A DNA stretch of 64,000 nt from Cyclobacteriaceae bacterium (GTDB lineage Bacteria > Bacteroidota > Bacteroidia > Cytophagales > Cyclobacteriaceae), in NCBI GenBank assembly GCA_019638275.1, contig JAHBUC010000015.1, forward strand, positions 44,426 through 108,425. The letters are read 5' to 3'. The notes beneath the pieces are model-generated. The model saw only the letters and a program-made list of their open reading frames with translations, searched no databases and was not told the DNA's origin. Shown in pieces: positions 36,136-46,036 of the stretch. A program made the translations under genes and the position numbers. Positions within the stretch are counted from its first letter, which is position 1. Every line of letters begins with the position of its first letter.

Positions 36136-37683
36136 ATGAAAAAATATTTAGGAATTTTTATTCTCACGGGCTTTCTCGCAGTCAGCTTTATAGCATGTGA
36201 TGATAATATTGATGCGCTGGTAACGGACCTGGAGCTTGATCGCGTGTTAACACCATCACGACTGGAAGCCAGGATAAGAAACCTCACCACAATTGAATTA
36301 ACCTGGAATGTGCGTGAAGGTGTAGATCATTATATAGTGGAATTCAGTGAGGACAGCCTTCAGTTCAATACCATCATTTTGACAGATGAAGTTACGGCTG
36401 ATGAACTTCCTTACCAACGAACGTTTGATGGTGAGACCAGGTATTCTGCGCGTGTAAAAGCTGTGACTAATGGAGTGGCTGATTCAAAGTGGGCTGCGGT
36501 TACCATTATGACGGCTCAAGAAAATATTTTCCTGCCTATACAAGATGGAGATATTGGTGCCACTGAAGCAACCCTGCGTTGGCCGGCCAACAGTGAGGTG
36601 ACTCACTTTATTATTAATCCGGGCAATACAGAACGGACAATAAGCGCTGGCGAGAAAAGTGCAGGTGTGGCTACGCTTACAGGTTTAGCTAGCGCAACAA
36701 GCCATACAGTTGTACTGAGAAATGGCACAAAGCATCGAGGTCAGGTTACGTTCCAAACGCTTCTTGATATTGGTGACGCAACTGCTGTTTACCCTGAAGA
36801 CGACCTGAGTGAAGTTATTGCCAATGCATCATCTGGTGATGTATTGGTATTGTTCCCGGGTGATTATACAGTTAATGTTGGTCAAACGATTGCACTCGAT
36901 AAGTCAATTTCCATTAAAGGACTGTTCCCTTATGATAAGCCAAAACTTCATGTTGCATTCAACTTGCTAGGTGGAGCAACTCATGTTGAATTGGTTGATT
37001 TGGATTTGGATGGAACGGATGCTGTAACCCTTGACAGGCCACTTAATTTAGGTACAGCGAGTACAGCATACGGATCTGTAAAAATATCCGGATGTTATAT
37101 TCACGATTTTGGTCCGCAACTCATTTATGGAAACGTGGCTTCATCACTGGATTTATTTTCAGTTGATAACAGTATCATAACAAACTTTTCAGGAGGTGGT
37201 GATTTTATAGACTTCCGACCTGCACATGTTAAAGAAGTGACATTGACGAACAGTACGTTTAATAATTGCTCCCCTACACGTGATTTTGTTAGGTTAGACG
37301 CAGCGGGCAATTATTCCGGAACCGGTTTAACTTCTACGGTATTAATTGACCATTGTACGTTCTATGGCGTGTCTACAGGTGCATCAAACCGAATCTTGTA
37401 TGTGCGCTTTGTGAGTAACGTATTAACCGTTCAAAACAGTTTGTTTGCTGCATCAAACGGCATCTATTCAAATCAGGCTGCTACAACGCAACCAACGTGT
37501 GCTAACAATAACTATTTTAACGCGCCTGGCTATTTCACGGTAGCGGGTTCAAACAAAATCGATATTTCAGGTACGCACACAACATTAGATCCGGGCTTTG
37601 CTAATGCGGCTGCCGGTAATTTTACCATCAGCAATCAAACATTGCTTGATAATGAAGTAGGCGACCCACGATGGAGACAATAA
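36136..37683 (+). CDS. FN3/DUF4957-DUF5123 surface lipoprotein
   Basis: A 515-residue lipoprotein (signal ending FIAC). It has fibronectin-III-like segments (about 45-220), then a right-handed beta-helix-like region (about 230-515) with VYPEDDLSEVIANASSGDVLVL and a series of short turns, as in the DUF4957 and DUF5123 families found after susCD in pectin loci. It is likely a SusE/F-position surface glycan-binding or lyase-like protein. No catalytic Arg/Asp set is evident. Confidence 0.8.
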   Translation: MKKYLGIFILTGFLAVSFIACDDNIDALVTDLELDRVLTPSRLEARIRNLTTIELTWNVREGVDHYIVEFSEDSLQFNTIILTDEVTADELPYQRTFDGETRYSARVKAVTNGVADSKWAAVTIMTAQENIFLPIQDGDIGATEATLRWPANSEVTHFIINPGNTERTISAGEKSAGVATLTGLASATSHTVVLRNGTKHRGQVTFQTLLDIGDATAVYPEDDLSEVIANASSGDVLVLFPGDYTVNVGQTIALDKSISIKGLFPYDKPKLHVAFNLLGGATHVELVDLDLDGTDAVTLDRPLNLGTASTAYGSVKISGCYIHDFGPQLIYGNVASSLDLFSVDNSIITNFSGGGDFIDFRPAHVKEVTLTNSTFNNCSPTRDFVRLDAAGNYSGTGLTSTVLIDHCTFYGVSTGASNRILYVRFVSNVLTVQNSLFAASNGIYSNQAATTQPTCANNNYFNAPGYFTVAGSNKIDISGTHTTLDPGFANAAAGNFTISNQTLLDNEVGDPRWRQ

Positions 37684-37710
37684 TAAAGTGAACAGGTTAG
37701 GTTAAGTGTA

Positions 37711-37741
37711 ACAAAGGGTGTGGTTCACACCCTTTGTTTTA
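37711..37741 (+). terminator. Intrinsic terminator after the susC-susD-FN3 unit
   Basis: A 12-base stem ACAAAGGGTGTG/CACACCCTTTGT with a 3-base loop (37711-37737) is followed by TTT. It ends the susCD unit; the enzymes downstream may be served by leakage or by separate promoters. Confidence 0.8.
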
Positions 37742-37766
37742 AAAGGTGATTGATGATTGAGATGGA

Positions 37767-39200
37767 ATGATGAGGCGTTTAAAATTATACAGATTAATCG
37801 TTGCAGGTGTTTTGGTGGGATGTTCAACTTCTGATCCTGAACCCAAAATTGACGAACCAACTCCTATTGTTGAAGAGGCTTTTGCTTTTCCGGGAGCAGA
37901 GGGTTTTGGAAACAAAACCACGGGAGGAAGGGGAGGTCAGGTGATTAAGGTAACCAACCTGAACGATTCCGGTGCAGGGAGTTTGCGTGCAGCCATAAGC
38001 ACGTCAGGCGCACGCATTATCGTGTTCGAAGTCTCCGGTACGATCGAACTGCTCAGTAACCTGAACATCACCAATCCGAACATCACCATTGCCGGGCAAA
38101 CTGCTCCGGGTGATGGCATTACCATTAAAAACTATCCTGTGTTTGTAAATGCTGACAACGTCATCATTCGCTTTTTACGTTTCCGGCTGGGCAATGAAAA
38201 GCAGATTGAGGGAGATGCCATCTGGGGCCGCTATAAAAAAAATGTGATCGTTGATCATTGCTCCATGAGTTGGTGTACCGATGAGGCGGCCTCTTTCTAT
38301 GCCAACCAGGATTTTACCATGCAATGGTGTATCATTTCTGAAAGCCTCAATAAATCCTTGCATGATAAGGGCGAGCATGGCTATGGCGGTATTTGGGGTG
38401 GCGACCGCGCCAGTTTTCATCATAACCTGATCGCGCATCACAAAAGTCGTACGCCACGATTTAACGGTTTTCGTTCCGGTACATACAGTGCAGGTAATCC
38501 CTACCCAAATGAGCATGTGGATTACCGCAACAATGTAGTGTACAACTGGGTAGGTGAGGGCACTTACGGAGGTGAAAATGGAAACTACAACATGATGAAT
38601 AACTACTATAAACCCGGTCCGGCCACCACATCTAACCAGTCCCGTATTTTGGTTGCCTATAAAGAACCGTTTCAAGATCGACCCGGAGATGGAAAGTTTT
38701 ATATCGATGGTAATTATGTACATGGCAGCGCTGCTGTTACGGGCAATAACTGGAGCGGGGTGACCTACAAAAATGGTGCAACGGAAGTTGCGTCAAAGTT
38801 GAATAGCCCCATTGCATTTAGCGTGTTCACTTCACATACAGCCGAACAAGCATATGATAAAGTATTGGCGTACGCTGGTGCCAGCCTTAAGCGCGATGCT
38901 GTTGATGTGCGTGTGGTAGAAGAGGTAAGCACAGGCACAGCAACCTATAATGGTTCCGAAACCGGTCTTCCAGGTATTATCGATAGCCAGGAAGATGTGG
39001 GTGGATGGCCAGAACTTGAAAGTCTTGCGCCTCCAGTCGATACAGACGGTGATGGCATGCCTGATGCGTGGGAAATTGAAATGAAACTCGACCCGAACAA
39101 AGCCAATGCAAGCGGAAGAAATTTAAGCACAGCGTACGATAATATAGAAGTGTACCTGAACAGCCTTGTTAAAAATATTATTCAGAATCAAACGCAATAA
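37767..39200 (+). CDS. PL1-type pectate lyase lipoprotein
   Basis: A 477-residue lipoprotein (VGCS, Cys19). After FPGAEGFGNKTTGGRGG (about 42-58), the opening of Bacteroidetes PL1 lyases, come TIAGQTAPGDGI, VIIRFLRFRLG, VIVDHCSMSW, HHNLIAHHKSRTPRF and the C-terminal DTDGDGMPDAW, a calcium-binding thrombospondin type 3-like loop. The enzyme cleaves homogalacturonan by beta-elimination. The same architecture recurs in the gene at 50501, so the locus holds a lyase pair. Confidence 0.9.
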   Translation: MMRRLKLYRLIVAGVLVGCSTSDPEPKIDEPTPIVEEAFAFPGAEGFGNKTTGGRGGQVIKVTNLNDSGAGSLRAAISTSGARIIVFEVSGTIELLSNLNITNPNITIAGQTAPGDGITIKNYPVFVNADNVIIRFLRFRLGNEKQIEGDAIWGRYKKNVIVDHCSMSWCTDEAASFYANQDFTMQWCIISESLNKSLHDKGEHGYGGIWGGDRASFHHNLIAHHKSRTPRFNGFRSGTYSAGNPYPNEHVDYRNNVVYNWVGEGTYGGENGNYNMMNNYYKPGPATTSNQSRILVAYKEPFQDRPGDGKFYIDGNYVHGSAAVTGNNWSGVTYKNGATEVASKLNSPIAFSVFTSHTAEQAYDKVLAYAGASLKRDAVDVRVVEEVSTGTATYNGSETGLPGIIDSQEDVGGWPELESLAPPVDTDGDGMPDAWEIEMKLDPNKANASGRNLSTAYDNIEVYLNSLVKNIIQNQTQ

Positions 39201-39225
39201 TGTGTAATCCAAAACCACGGCAAGC

Positions 39226-42200
39226 ATGAAGAGATTTTTACAGATTAAAACGTTACTGATCGCCATCCTTTTTGCCTCATCAGCAACACAGGTTATGGCT
39301 AATGATGTACTGATTGATTTCAAGTTTAACTCAGCCACATTGCCCGATGGCGTAACATCCAATGGCACGGTTTCAACCAGTGGTACGATAGGAAGTTGTA
39401 CGGTCTGTTCGCAAGGCCGACTTCAGCTGGCGTCAAATACCGGGTTTATGCAAGTTGATATGGCGAGTGTATCGCTTTTTAAAATTACAGCGAAATCATC
39501 CGGTGCATCAGCACGAACATTCACTGTAAAATACAAACTCGGTGGAGCAAGTGAGTTTACTACTGTTGGAACGGTATCTGTTCCACAAGCTGGTAGTGAA
39601 TTCGATTTAACAGCAACTTTTCCGCAGTTGGTATCTACCGTTCCTATTTCAATTCTCATAGAAAATACTCCCTCTGGTGGAGAAGCACATATTCACGATT
39701 TATACGTAGAAGCCAATTCGGGTACTCCGCTCAGCTCTGAAAAAGAAATTATAGCCTTCAAACTTACCAATACACAAATTGGTGAAGCGGTTATCAACGC
39801 AGAAGCAGGAACAGTAACGGTTTCTGTGCCTGATACAGAAAGTCTGGTAGCTGTAGTACCTGAAGTTTTTACGATATCTGAAAATGCCTCCATTGTACCA
39901 GCTGTAGATGTACCGCAAAATTTTTCCGACCCTGAAAACCCTGTAATGTATACGGTTAAGGCAGAGGATGACTCGGAAAAGCAGTGGACGATTAGTGTAA
40001 ATCTTGTTAACATAAATGAAGAACTCACAGTTTATGAAGCTGAAGAGGCACAGTTTACAGGAAGTATAAGCAGTGGGCATGCAGGCTTTACCGGTAGCGG
40101 GTATATTGATTTTCTTTCTTCAGGCGATAACGCTATAACTTTTGCAGTATGCCAACTTGAAGCCGGAGTTCGTACCGCTAAATTTCGCTATGCTCTTGGT
40201 GAAGAGACGAAACGCAACGCCAGCTTGTATGTAAACGATATATTTATTTCGACAGTTGAATTTGTACCCACAGCTTCAGACACTGACTGGGCTGAATCAA
40301 CTATAGCGCTTTCATTGGCCGCTGGGGTTAGCTCGGTAACGCTAACATGGGAAGATGACGGCCCTAACTTGGATAAACTATCTCTTGGAGGTGCAAAATG
40401 TGATTCGTATGAACTAACCGTAATAACCACAAACGGTGGTGTAGTGAGCCTGGCACCTGAGCGTCCTGGCAATCTGTACTTTCATGGTGAAAGCGTTACG
40501 CTGTTGGCTGAGAATAAGCCTGATCTTGTATTTACAGAATGGAGTGGTGACTTAACGGGTACGGATAACCCTGCGCAAGTGGTGATGGATAACACCAGAA
40601 CCATAACAGCACACTTTTCAACAGTTACTGCCTATACGCTTGATGTGAGTATCGTGGGCACAGGCAGTGTTACACTTTCTCCACCTGGTGGTGTATATGC
40701 CGAAGGCACAACAGTTACATTAACAGCCGCGGCTGTTTTAGGTACTTCGTTTGAAGGTTGGAGCGGTGACCTGACAGGCAGCGTCTCGCCTGAAACGATT
40801 ACCATGACTTCTGATAAATCGGTGACTGCAACCTTTGCCGGAACGGGTATTAGTGTTGACTTTGAAACACCGGTTGGGTTTGCTTCGGTTGTAACCGGAA
40901 GTGGAACGTACAATTATACCAGCGCAACATTTTACGGTCCAACACTTGGCGGTCAGGAAGCAGCCGATACGTTATGGATTAATGGGCCCGAAGAGTTTGA
41001 TATACTGGCCAAAGCCATGTACAACCGCAGGCGGGCATATAACAATGCATCTCAAAGCTGGGGTGGTACCATGCAAAAGGCGCCTTTGGTAATGGTGCTG
41101 AAAGAAGGAGTATATACGGCAGGCACCACAGAGTCTTCCGCATGGAACAGTGGTCAGAAAATGATGCGCCTTCAGGCTCAGGGTGACCTTACCATCATTG
41201 GGCAAGGAAATGTGGTGTTGAACTGGGGCTTTCATCTGATTGATTCATGGAATATTTTAATTCGAAATATTTCCTTTCAGGATTATTATGATGATGGCGT
41301 AACGGTGGACGGATCGCATCACGTTTGGATTGATCATTGCACTTTCGGCCACCCAACCACGCGGCCTGCAAACCAGGATCATCCGGACGGTGGGGTTGAT
41401 GTAAAAGCAGGAGCAAATTATGTAACCATATCGTGGAGTTTGTTTCGGAATAGTTGGAAAACCAATCTTATCGGACACTCTGATAGTAATGGTGGTGAAG
41501 ATTCCGGAAAGTTGAAAACCACTTTATTTGCAAACTATTTTACAAACTCCAACTCACGCAATCCGCGTGTGCGCTTTGGTGAAGTACACGTACTCAACAA
41601 CCTGATGGAAAACCTTAGCTTGTATGGTATTGCGGCTTCCAACCTGTCACAGGTTCATGCCGAGAATAATTTCTACCTCAATACCCGCTGGCCGATGTAT
41701 GCCGATCGTACAACGACTGATTTTCGTGCCGTGTATGGGAATAATTCCGATAATGTTTTTACTTCAAAGACGGGCAACAGGGAAGCCTCCGGACTGAAGG
41801 CTGTAGGCAATGAGTATGATGACAGCGGTCTTCCGCTAATTACCGCTCAGATCAATCCCGACATGTTGAACCCGGGCGGACGATCTGTGAAGTTTGACCA
41901 GCTAAATCCGGAGAGTGTATTCAATCCATCCAGCTATTATACGTACACCGCATTTCCAGCTTCCGTTGTGCGAACCATCGTTCCCATTTATGCGGGTGCG
42001 CAAAAGGTAAACTTCTTCCAGGCTGAATCAGGAGGGGAAGGAGTAATTGTGGCAACTGGAACACTGAACACATTTGAGCAAACATTAGGTTCGGCTTCGG
42101 CTGTACAAACGTATACGGTTTCTGCTACTGATATTTCTGGTGACCTGACCATTACACCACCTGCAGGTTATGAGGTGTCAGCCAATAGTGGAACAACTTG

Positions 42201-45200
42201 GTTTACATCCACCAATCCATTAACACTAGCTTCTGTGGATGGAGCGGTTGGAGAAACAACGATTTTAATTCGTCTCCATGCACAAAGTGCAGGCAATTAC
42301 GAAGGTAGCGTAGCGCATACAGCTTCTGGTGCTGCTGCTGTGTTGGTTGCTGTTTCGGGTACTGCGCAAAATGCTCCGGGCACAGTTCCTGAAGGAACCT
42401 GGACAATATACGAGGCGAATGAACTGCCAAATGAATTTACGCCTGCATTCACAACATCAAATCAGTCGGGTACATTTAGCAACACCGTTCTTGCTGATCC
42501 CGATAAAGAAGGTAACAACTTGTTGCAAATGACAACTGCAGCAAGTTCCAACAATCAGTGGAGACAGAATATGCAGTCTGGTTTACAAACCCTTACGCTG
42601 GTTATCAAAGCTAAAAGTATAGATGCGGCTAAGAACCTGGCGTTTGATGTAGACATGGATTTGGCTTCCTTCCGTTGGAGCATGCAAGTGCGTAACGATG
42701 GCACCTACTCTATTGCACAGGGAGGAACAGGAACCGGAAGCTTAGGCGTTTCCACTACCGATTGGAATATTTATCGCTTTACAAAATCTGGCGGTGAGGT
42801 GGCTGTGTACATCAACGAAAGTGAAACACCTCTTTATACGGCTACCAGTGAACAGGCTACTTCAAATAACTACTTCCGTTTTGGAGATGGTTGGGGTAGT
42901 GGATCAATCGATACGTATATAGACTGGGTGTTGTGGGATGTGACAGGAGCCTTTTCTCCGGCCGAAACCAGTATACCGGCTTACCTGGCTGGCGGCATAT
43001 CGCAGGAGCCACGCATTACTGTTGCCGGGTCGTTGCAAGACTTTTCACAGATTATTGGTTCTCCTTCCGATGTCCAAACCTACACGGTGTCGGGGTCGAA
43101 CCTCTCTGATAATATTACCATCACACCACCGGTTGGCTACGAAGTTTCGGCAGATACGGGTGAGAACTGGTTTGCGAATGATACTCCATTAATATTGAGT
43201 CATACGGAAGGAACAGTAGCGTCAACCACTATTTCGGTGCGTTTAAATGCTGCTGCTGAAGGTGACTATACTGGTAACATTACCCACACCAGCCCTGATG
43301 TGGAAACAGTGAATCTGGCAGTTGCTGGAACAGCAGAACTTCCTCCGGCTGAACCAACCATAACAATAACGGGTACGCTGGATAGTTTTGGTCAGGTTGT
43401 GGGAACTCCATCATCAACTAAAACCTATACGGTATCGGGTCTAAGCCTCACCGGTAACATCACCATCACGCCACCTGAGCCGTTTGAAATTTCTCTGGAT
43501 GGCAGTATTTGGGTGAATCATGCATCTTCAATTGTGTTAACACAGAGTGAAGGCATTGTTGAAAGTACTACCATATTCGTTCGGTTAAACGCAGATGCTG
43601 CGGATACTTTTACAGGTGATATTGTGCATGTAAGTCCTGGAGCAGTTTCACAAAATGTAGCCGTAAACGGAACAACCATTGAGCAGCCCAACACCGGTAG
43701 CTGGACAGTCTACGAGGCAAATGAATTGCCCGATGAATTTGTGTTGAGTCCGTTTGTTGTGTCGGGCGCAACCTCAGGGCAGAATACCGATGGCGTAAAT
43801 TCGATTTTACCTGATTCGGAAATTGAAGGCAACAACCTGCTGAAGATGCTTGTTCCGGCTGGCAATGAAGCATTAACCAGTTTTCAATGGAGACAGAATG
43901 TTGAAACCGATGAGTTGACAGTTGTGTTTCGTGTGAAAGGAGAGCCGGGCAGAGCAATAGCGTTGGATGTTGACATGGATTTTTCCGGAACACGTTCACG
44001 AATCACCTTGCGAGGCGATGATAACCGGGCTCAGGTTCGAAACGGATCGGGCGGTACAGGTACAGTAACGTTAAATGATGTTACCATGACGGAGTGGAAT
44101 ACTTTCCGCTTTACCAAAACGGATACTGAAACAAGGCTCTATGTAAATGAAAGTTCAACACCAATTCTTACTTCCGTACCGGTTGCTGCGGGTACCAATA
44201 ATTACTTCCGCTTTGGGGATGGAGACAACGGCATTACCATGGGTGGGTACATCGATTGGGTGGCCTGGGATATAACAGGTGCCTACGCGCCTGATGAAAA
44301 GGCATTGCCGGAGTTATCCGGAGGCATTGGAGAACCCAGCCCACTTGTAAGTGCAACCGGTACACTATCCAATTTTGCGCAAACACTTGGAGCACCTTCG
44401 GCTGTTCAAACCTACACGGTAGCGGGTACTAACCTAACGGGCAACATCACCGTAACACCGCCACCATCATACGAAATATCGGTTGACGGAATGAACTGGT
44501 TCACGAATACAACACCACTGGTGCTTACTCAAACAGATGGCGTAGTAGCATCGACTTCGGTTTCTGTGCGGTTGAATGCATCCGTTGCTGGCGACTACTC
44601 CGGTAATATTGTTCACACAAGTGATGGGGCAAGCACAGTAAATAAACCTGTAACGGGTTCGGCAGCAGCAGAACAAGCTGATCCTGAATTAATCGTGACG
44701 GGTACGCTGAATCCATTTAGTCAGGAAGTTGGCGAGCCTTCAGTAACACAATCGTACACGGTATCGGGTACTGATTTAACGGGCAACATCACCATCACAC
44801 CGCCAGTGAATTTTGAAGTGTCGTCCGATAATGGAGCAACCTGGCAAACCAATGCTACACCATTGACACTCGTTCAAGCTGATGGCAATGTAGCCACTAC
44901 TACCATATTGGTAAGGTTGAATGCTTCAGCAGCAGGTCAGTACAATGGAAATATTTTACACGCAACAGCTGGTGCGACTACTGTTAATTTAAGTGTTTCA
45001 GGTGAAGCTACGGTGGTGACTTCCATCGGTGAGCCGGTTAACCTTACCTTTAGCTTTTGGCCTAACCCTGCAACAGATCGTCTGACTATTCAACGCGATG
45101 ATTGGAGTGTGGAAGGAACAATAAATCTATATACTCCAAGCGGTATTCGTGTGCTTACGCATGGAGTAGATGCTGGAGTAGCGCAAATAACTGTTGAGCT

Positions 45201-45282
45201 AGGTGAATTGCCACAAGGCTTGTTCTTTATAGAGTATGCAACACCGCGAGGTAAACGAACGTTGAGGTTGGCCAAGCATTGA
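39226..45282 (+). CDS. Giant multidomain PL1 pectate lyase with T9SS sorting domain
   Basis: A 2018-residue secreted protein. Approximate order: signal peptide 1-24; beta-sandwich 25-167; DUF5018-like 173-265; CBM6/35-like (YEAEEAQF) 267-392; two WSGDLTG repeats 393-539; PL1 catalytic helix 551-929 with VWIDHCTF, DGGVDVKAGANYVTISWS and SRNPRVRFG; first Ig-like repeat 942-1046; LamG-like module (TIYEANELP) 1057-1257; repeats 1263-1369 and 1379-1482; second copy of the module 1492-1699; repeats 1707-1812 and 1822-1929; T9SS type A sorting domain 1935-2018 (FWPNPATD). It is probably anchored at the surface to cut polymeric pectin. Much larger than usual PL1 enzymes. Confidence 0.93.
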   Translation: MKRFLQIKTLLIAILFASSATQVMANDVLIDFKFNSATLPDGVTSNGTVSTSGTIGSCTVCSQGRLQLASNTGFMQVDMASVSLFKITAKSSGASARTFTVKYKLGGASEFTTVGTVSVPQAGSEFDLTATFPQLVSTVPISILIENTPSGGEAHIHDLYVEANSGTPLSSEKEIIAFKLTNTQIGEAVINAEAGTVTVSVPDTESLVAVVPEVFTISENASIVPAVDVPQNFSDPENPVMYTVKAEDDSEKQWTISVNLVNINEELTVYEAEEAQFTGSISSGHAGFTGSGYIDFLSSGDNAITFAVCQLEAGVRTAKFRYALGEETKRNASLYVNDIFISTVEFVPTASDTDWAESTIALSLAAGVSSVTLTWEDDGPNLDKLSLGGAKCDSYELTVITTNGGVVSLAPERPGNLYFHGESVTLLAENKPDLVFTEWSGDLTGTDNPAQVVMDNTRTITAHFSTVTAYTLDVSIVGTGSVTLSPPGGVYAEGTTVTLTAAAVLGTSFEGWSGDLTGSVSPETITMTSDKSVTATFAGTGISVDFETPVGFASVVTGSGTYNYTSATFYGPTLGGQEAADTLWINGPEEFDILAKAMYNRRRAYNNASQSWGGTMQKAPLVMVLKEGVYTAGTTESSAWNSGQKMMRLQAQGDLTIIGQGNVVLNWGFHLIDSWNILIRNISFQDYYDDGVTVDGSHHVWIDHCTFGHPTTRPANQDHPDGGVDVKAGANYVTISWSLFRNSWKTNLIGHSDSNGGEDSGKLKTTLFANYFTNSNSRNPRVRFGEVHVLNNLMENLSLYGIAASNLSQVHAENNFYLNTRWPMYADRTTTDFRAVYGNNSDNVFTSKTGNREASGLKAVGNEYDDSGLPLITAQINPDMLNPGGRSVKFDQLNPESVFNPSSYYTYTAFPASVVRTIVPIYAGAQKVNFFQAESGGEGVIVATGTLNTFEQTLGSASAVQTYTVSATDISGDLTITPPAGYEVSANSGTTWFTSTNPLTLASVDGAVGETTILIRLHAQSAGNYEGSVAHTASGAAAVLVAVSGTAQNAPGTVPEGTWTIYEANELPNEFTPAFTTSNQSGTFSNTVLADPDKEGNNLLQMTTAASSNNQWRQNMQSGLQTLTLVIKAKSIDAAKNLAFDVDMDLASFRWSMQVRNDGTYSIAQGGTGTGSLGVSTTDWNIYRFTKSGGEVAVYINESETPLYTATSEQATSNNYFRFGDGWGSGSIDTYIDWVLWDVTGAFSPAETSIPAYLAGGISQEPRITVAGSLQDFSQIIGSPSDVQTYTVSGSNLSDNITITPPVGYEVSADTGENWFANDTPLILSHTEGTVASTTISVRLNAAAEGDYTGNITHTSPDVETVNLAVAGTAELPPAEPTITITGTLDSFGQVVGTPSSTKTYTVSGLSLTGNITITPPEPFEISLDGSIWVNHASSIVLTQSEGIVESTTIFVRLNADAADTFTGDIVHVSPGAVSQNVAVNGTTIEQPNTGSWTVYEANELPDEFVLSPFVVSGATSGQNTDGVNSILPDSEIEGNNLLKMLVPAGNEALTSFQWRQNVETDELTVVFRVKGEPGRAIALDVDMDFSGTRSRITLRGDDNRAQVRNGSGGTGTVTLNDVTMTEWNTFRFTKTDTETRLYVNESSTPILTSVPVAAGTNNYFRFGDGDNGITMGGYIDWVAWDITGAYAPDEKALPELSGGIGEPSPLVSATGTLSNFAQTLGAPSAVQTYTVAGTNLTGNITVTPPPSYEISVDGMNWFTNTTPLVLTQTDGVVASTSVSVRLNASVAGDYSGNIVHTSDGASTVNKPVTGSAAAEQADPELIVTGTLNPFSQEVGEPSVTQSYTVSGTDLTGNITITPPVNFEVSSDNGATWQTNATPLTLVQADGNVATTTILVRLNASAAGQYNGNILHATAGATTVNLSVSGEATVVTSIGEPVNLTFSFWPNPATDRLTIQRDDWSVEGTINLYTPSGIRVLTHGVDAGVAQITVELGELPQGLFFIEYATPRGKRTLRLAKH
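42050..45010 (+). repeat. Five in-gene repeats encoding Ig-like modules
   Basis: Five copies of a ~300-base unit code for TGTL...F.Q..G.PS..QTYTVSG..L.GNITITPP..YE.S modules, and two copies of a ~600-base module lie between them. The units are similar enough at DNA level (for example GGCAACATCACCATCACACC in several) to recombine or to cause assembly errors. Confidence 0.85.
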
Positions 45283-45285
45283 TAG

Positions 45286-46032
45286 ATGAAAAGATTAACA
45301 TACATAATAGGGTTGCTGTTGGTGCTGTCCGCATGGACCACTCAACCTGATCCTATTGTAGTATACCTGATTGGTGACTCTACCATGTCAGAGAAGGAAA
45401 CGCAGGCTTATCCTGAAACAGGGTGGGGCATGCCCTTTAAATACTTTTTTGATAATTCTGTTACCGTAGAGAACCATGCTAAAAATGGCCGAAGTACAAG
45501 AACCTTCCTGGAGGAATTCAGGTGGCAGCCGGTTGCCGATAAATTGAAAGCGGGTGATTATGTCTTTATTCAGTTCGGTCATAACGATGAATCGAAGGAG
45601 AAAGTAGATCGCTACACTGCTCCGGAAGATTATAAAAGGAATCTAATAAAGTTTGTGCAGGAAACACGGGCACGGAAAGCAAATCCAGTATTGATAACTC
45701 CTGTAGGCAGAAGGAGATTTGATGGTTCAGGTAACGTTCAGGAAACGCATGCCGCGTATTCACCTTTGGTAATTGAAGTGGCCAAACAATTTAATGTTCC
45801 ATTAATCGACCTTGATAAAAGAAGCCAGGCATTGTATCAACAGTTTGGTAAAGAAAACTCGAAGTTGTTATTTCTTCAATTAAAACCCGGTGAGCATCCC
45901 AACTATCCGGAAGGCAAAGATGATAATACACATTTTAATGAATTGGGTGCGCGGCTTATCTCGCAAATCGTATTGGAAGAAATACAAAACCTGAAACTTG
46001 AACTCGCAAACCGTATCATTAAAAAGAAGTAA
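45286..46032 (+). CDS. Rhamnogalacturonan/pectin acetylesterase (CE12, SGNH hydrolase)
   Basis: A 248-residue exported SGNH hydrolase: GDST block (30-33, nucleophile Ser32), GHND (98-101) and the C-terminal DNTHFNELG with catalytic Asp and His. This matches CE12 rhamnogalacturonan acetylesterases (YxiM/RhgT type), which remove acetyl groups that block lyases. It follows the giant lyase by three bases. Confidence 0.92.
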   Translation: MKRLTYIIGLLLVLSAWTTQPDPIVVYLIGDSTMSEKETQAYPETGWGMPFKYFFDNSVTVENHAKNGRSTRTFLEEFRWQPVADKLKAGDYVFIQFGHNDESKEKVDRYTAPEDYKRNLIKFVQETRARKANPVLITPVGRRRFDGSGNVQETHAAYSPLVIEVAKQFNVPLIDLDKRSQALYQQFGKENSKLLFLQLKPGEHPNYPEGKDDNTHFNELGARLISQIVLEEIQNLKLELANRIIKKK

Positions 46033-46036
46033 AACG

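Noticed and set aside
38175..38723. 182-codon minus-strand frame inside the first PL1 gene
   Set aside because: Mirrored by a similar frame in the paralogous PL1 gene at 50879-51499, so it follows from the lyase codons rather than from a gene.
42050..45010. Regular repeats considered as a CRISPR array
   Set aside because: Units are ~300 bases, in frame, and encode Ig-like modules; no short repeats with unique spacers are present in the window.
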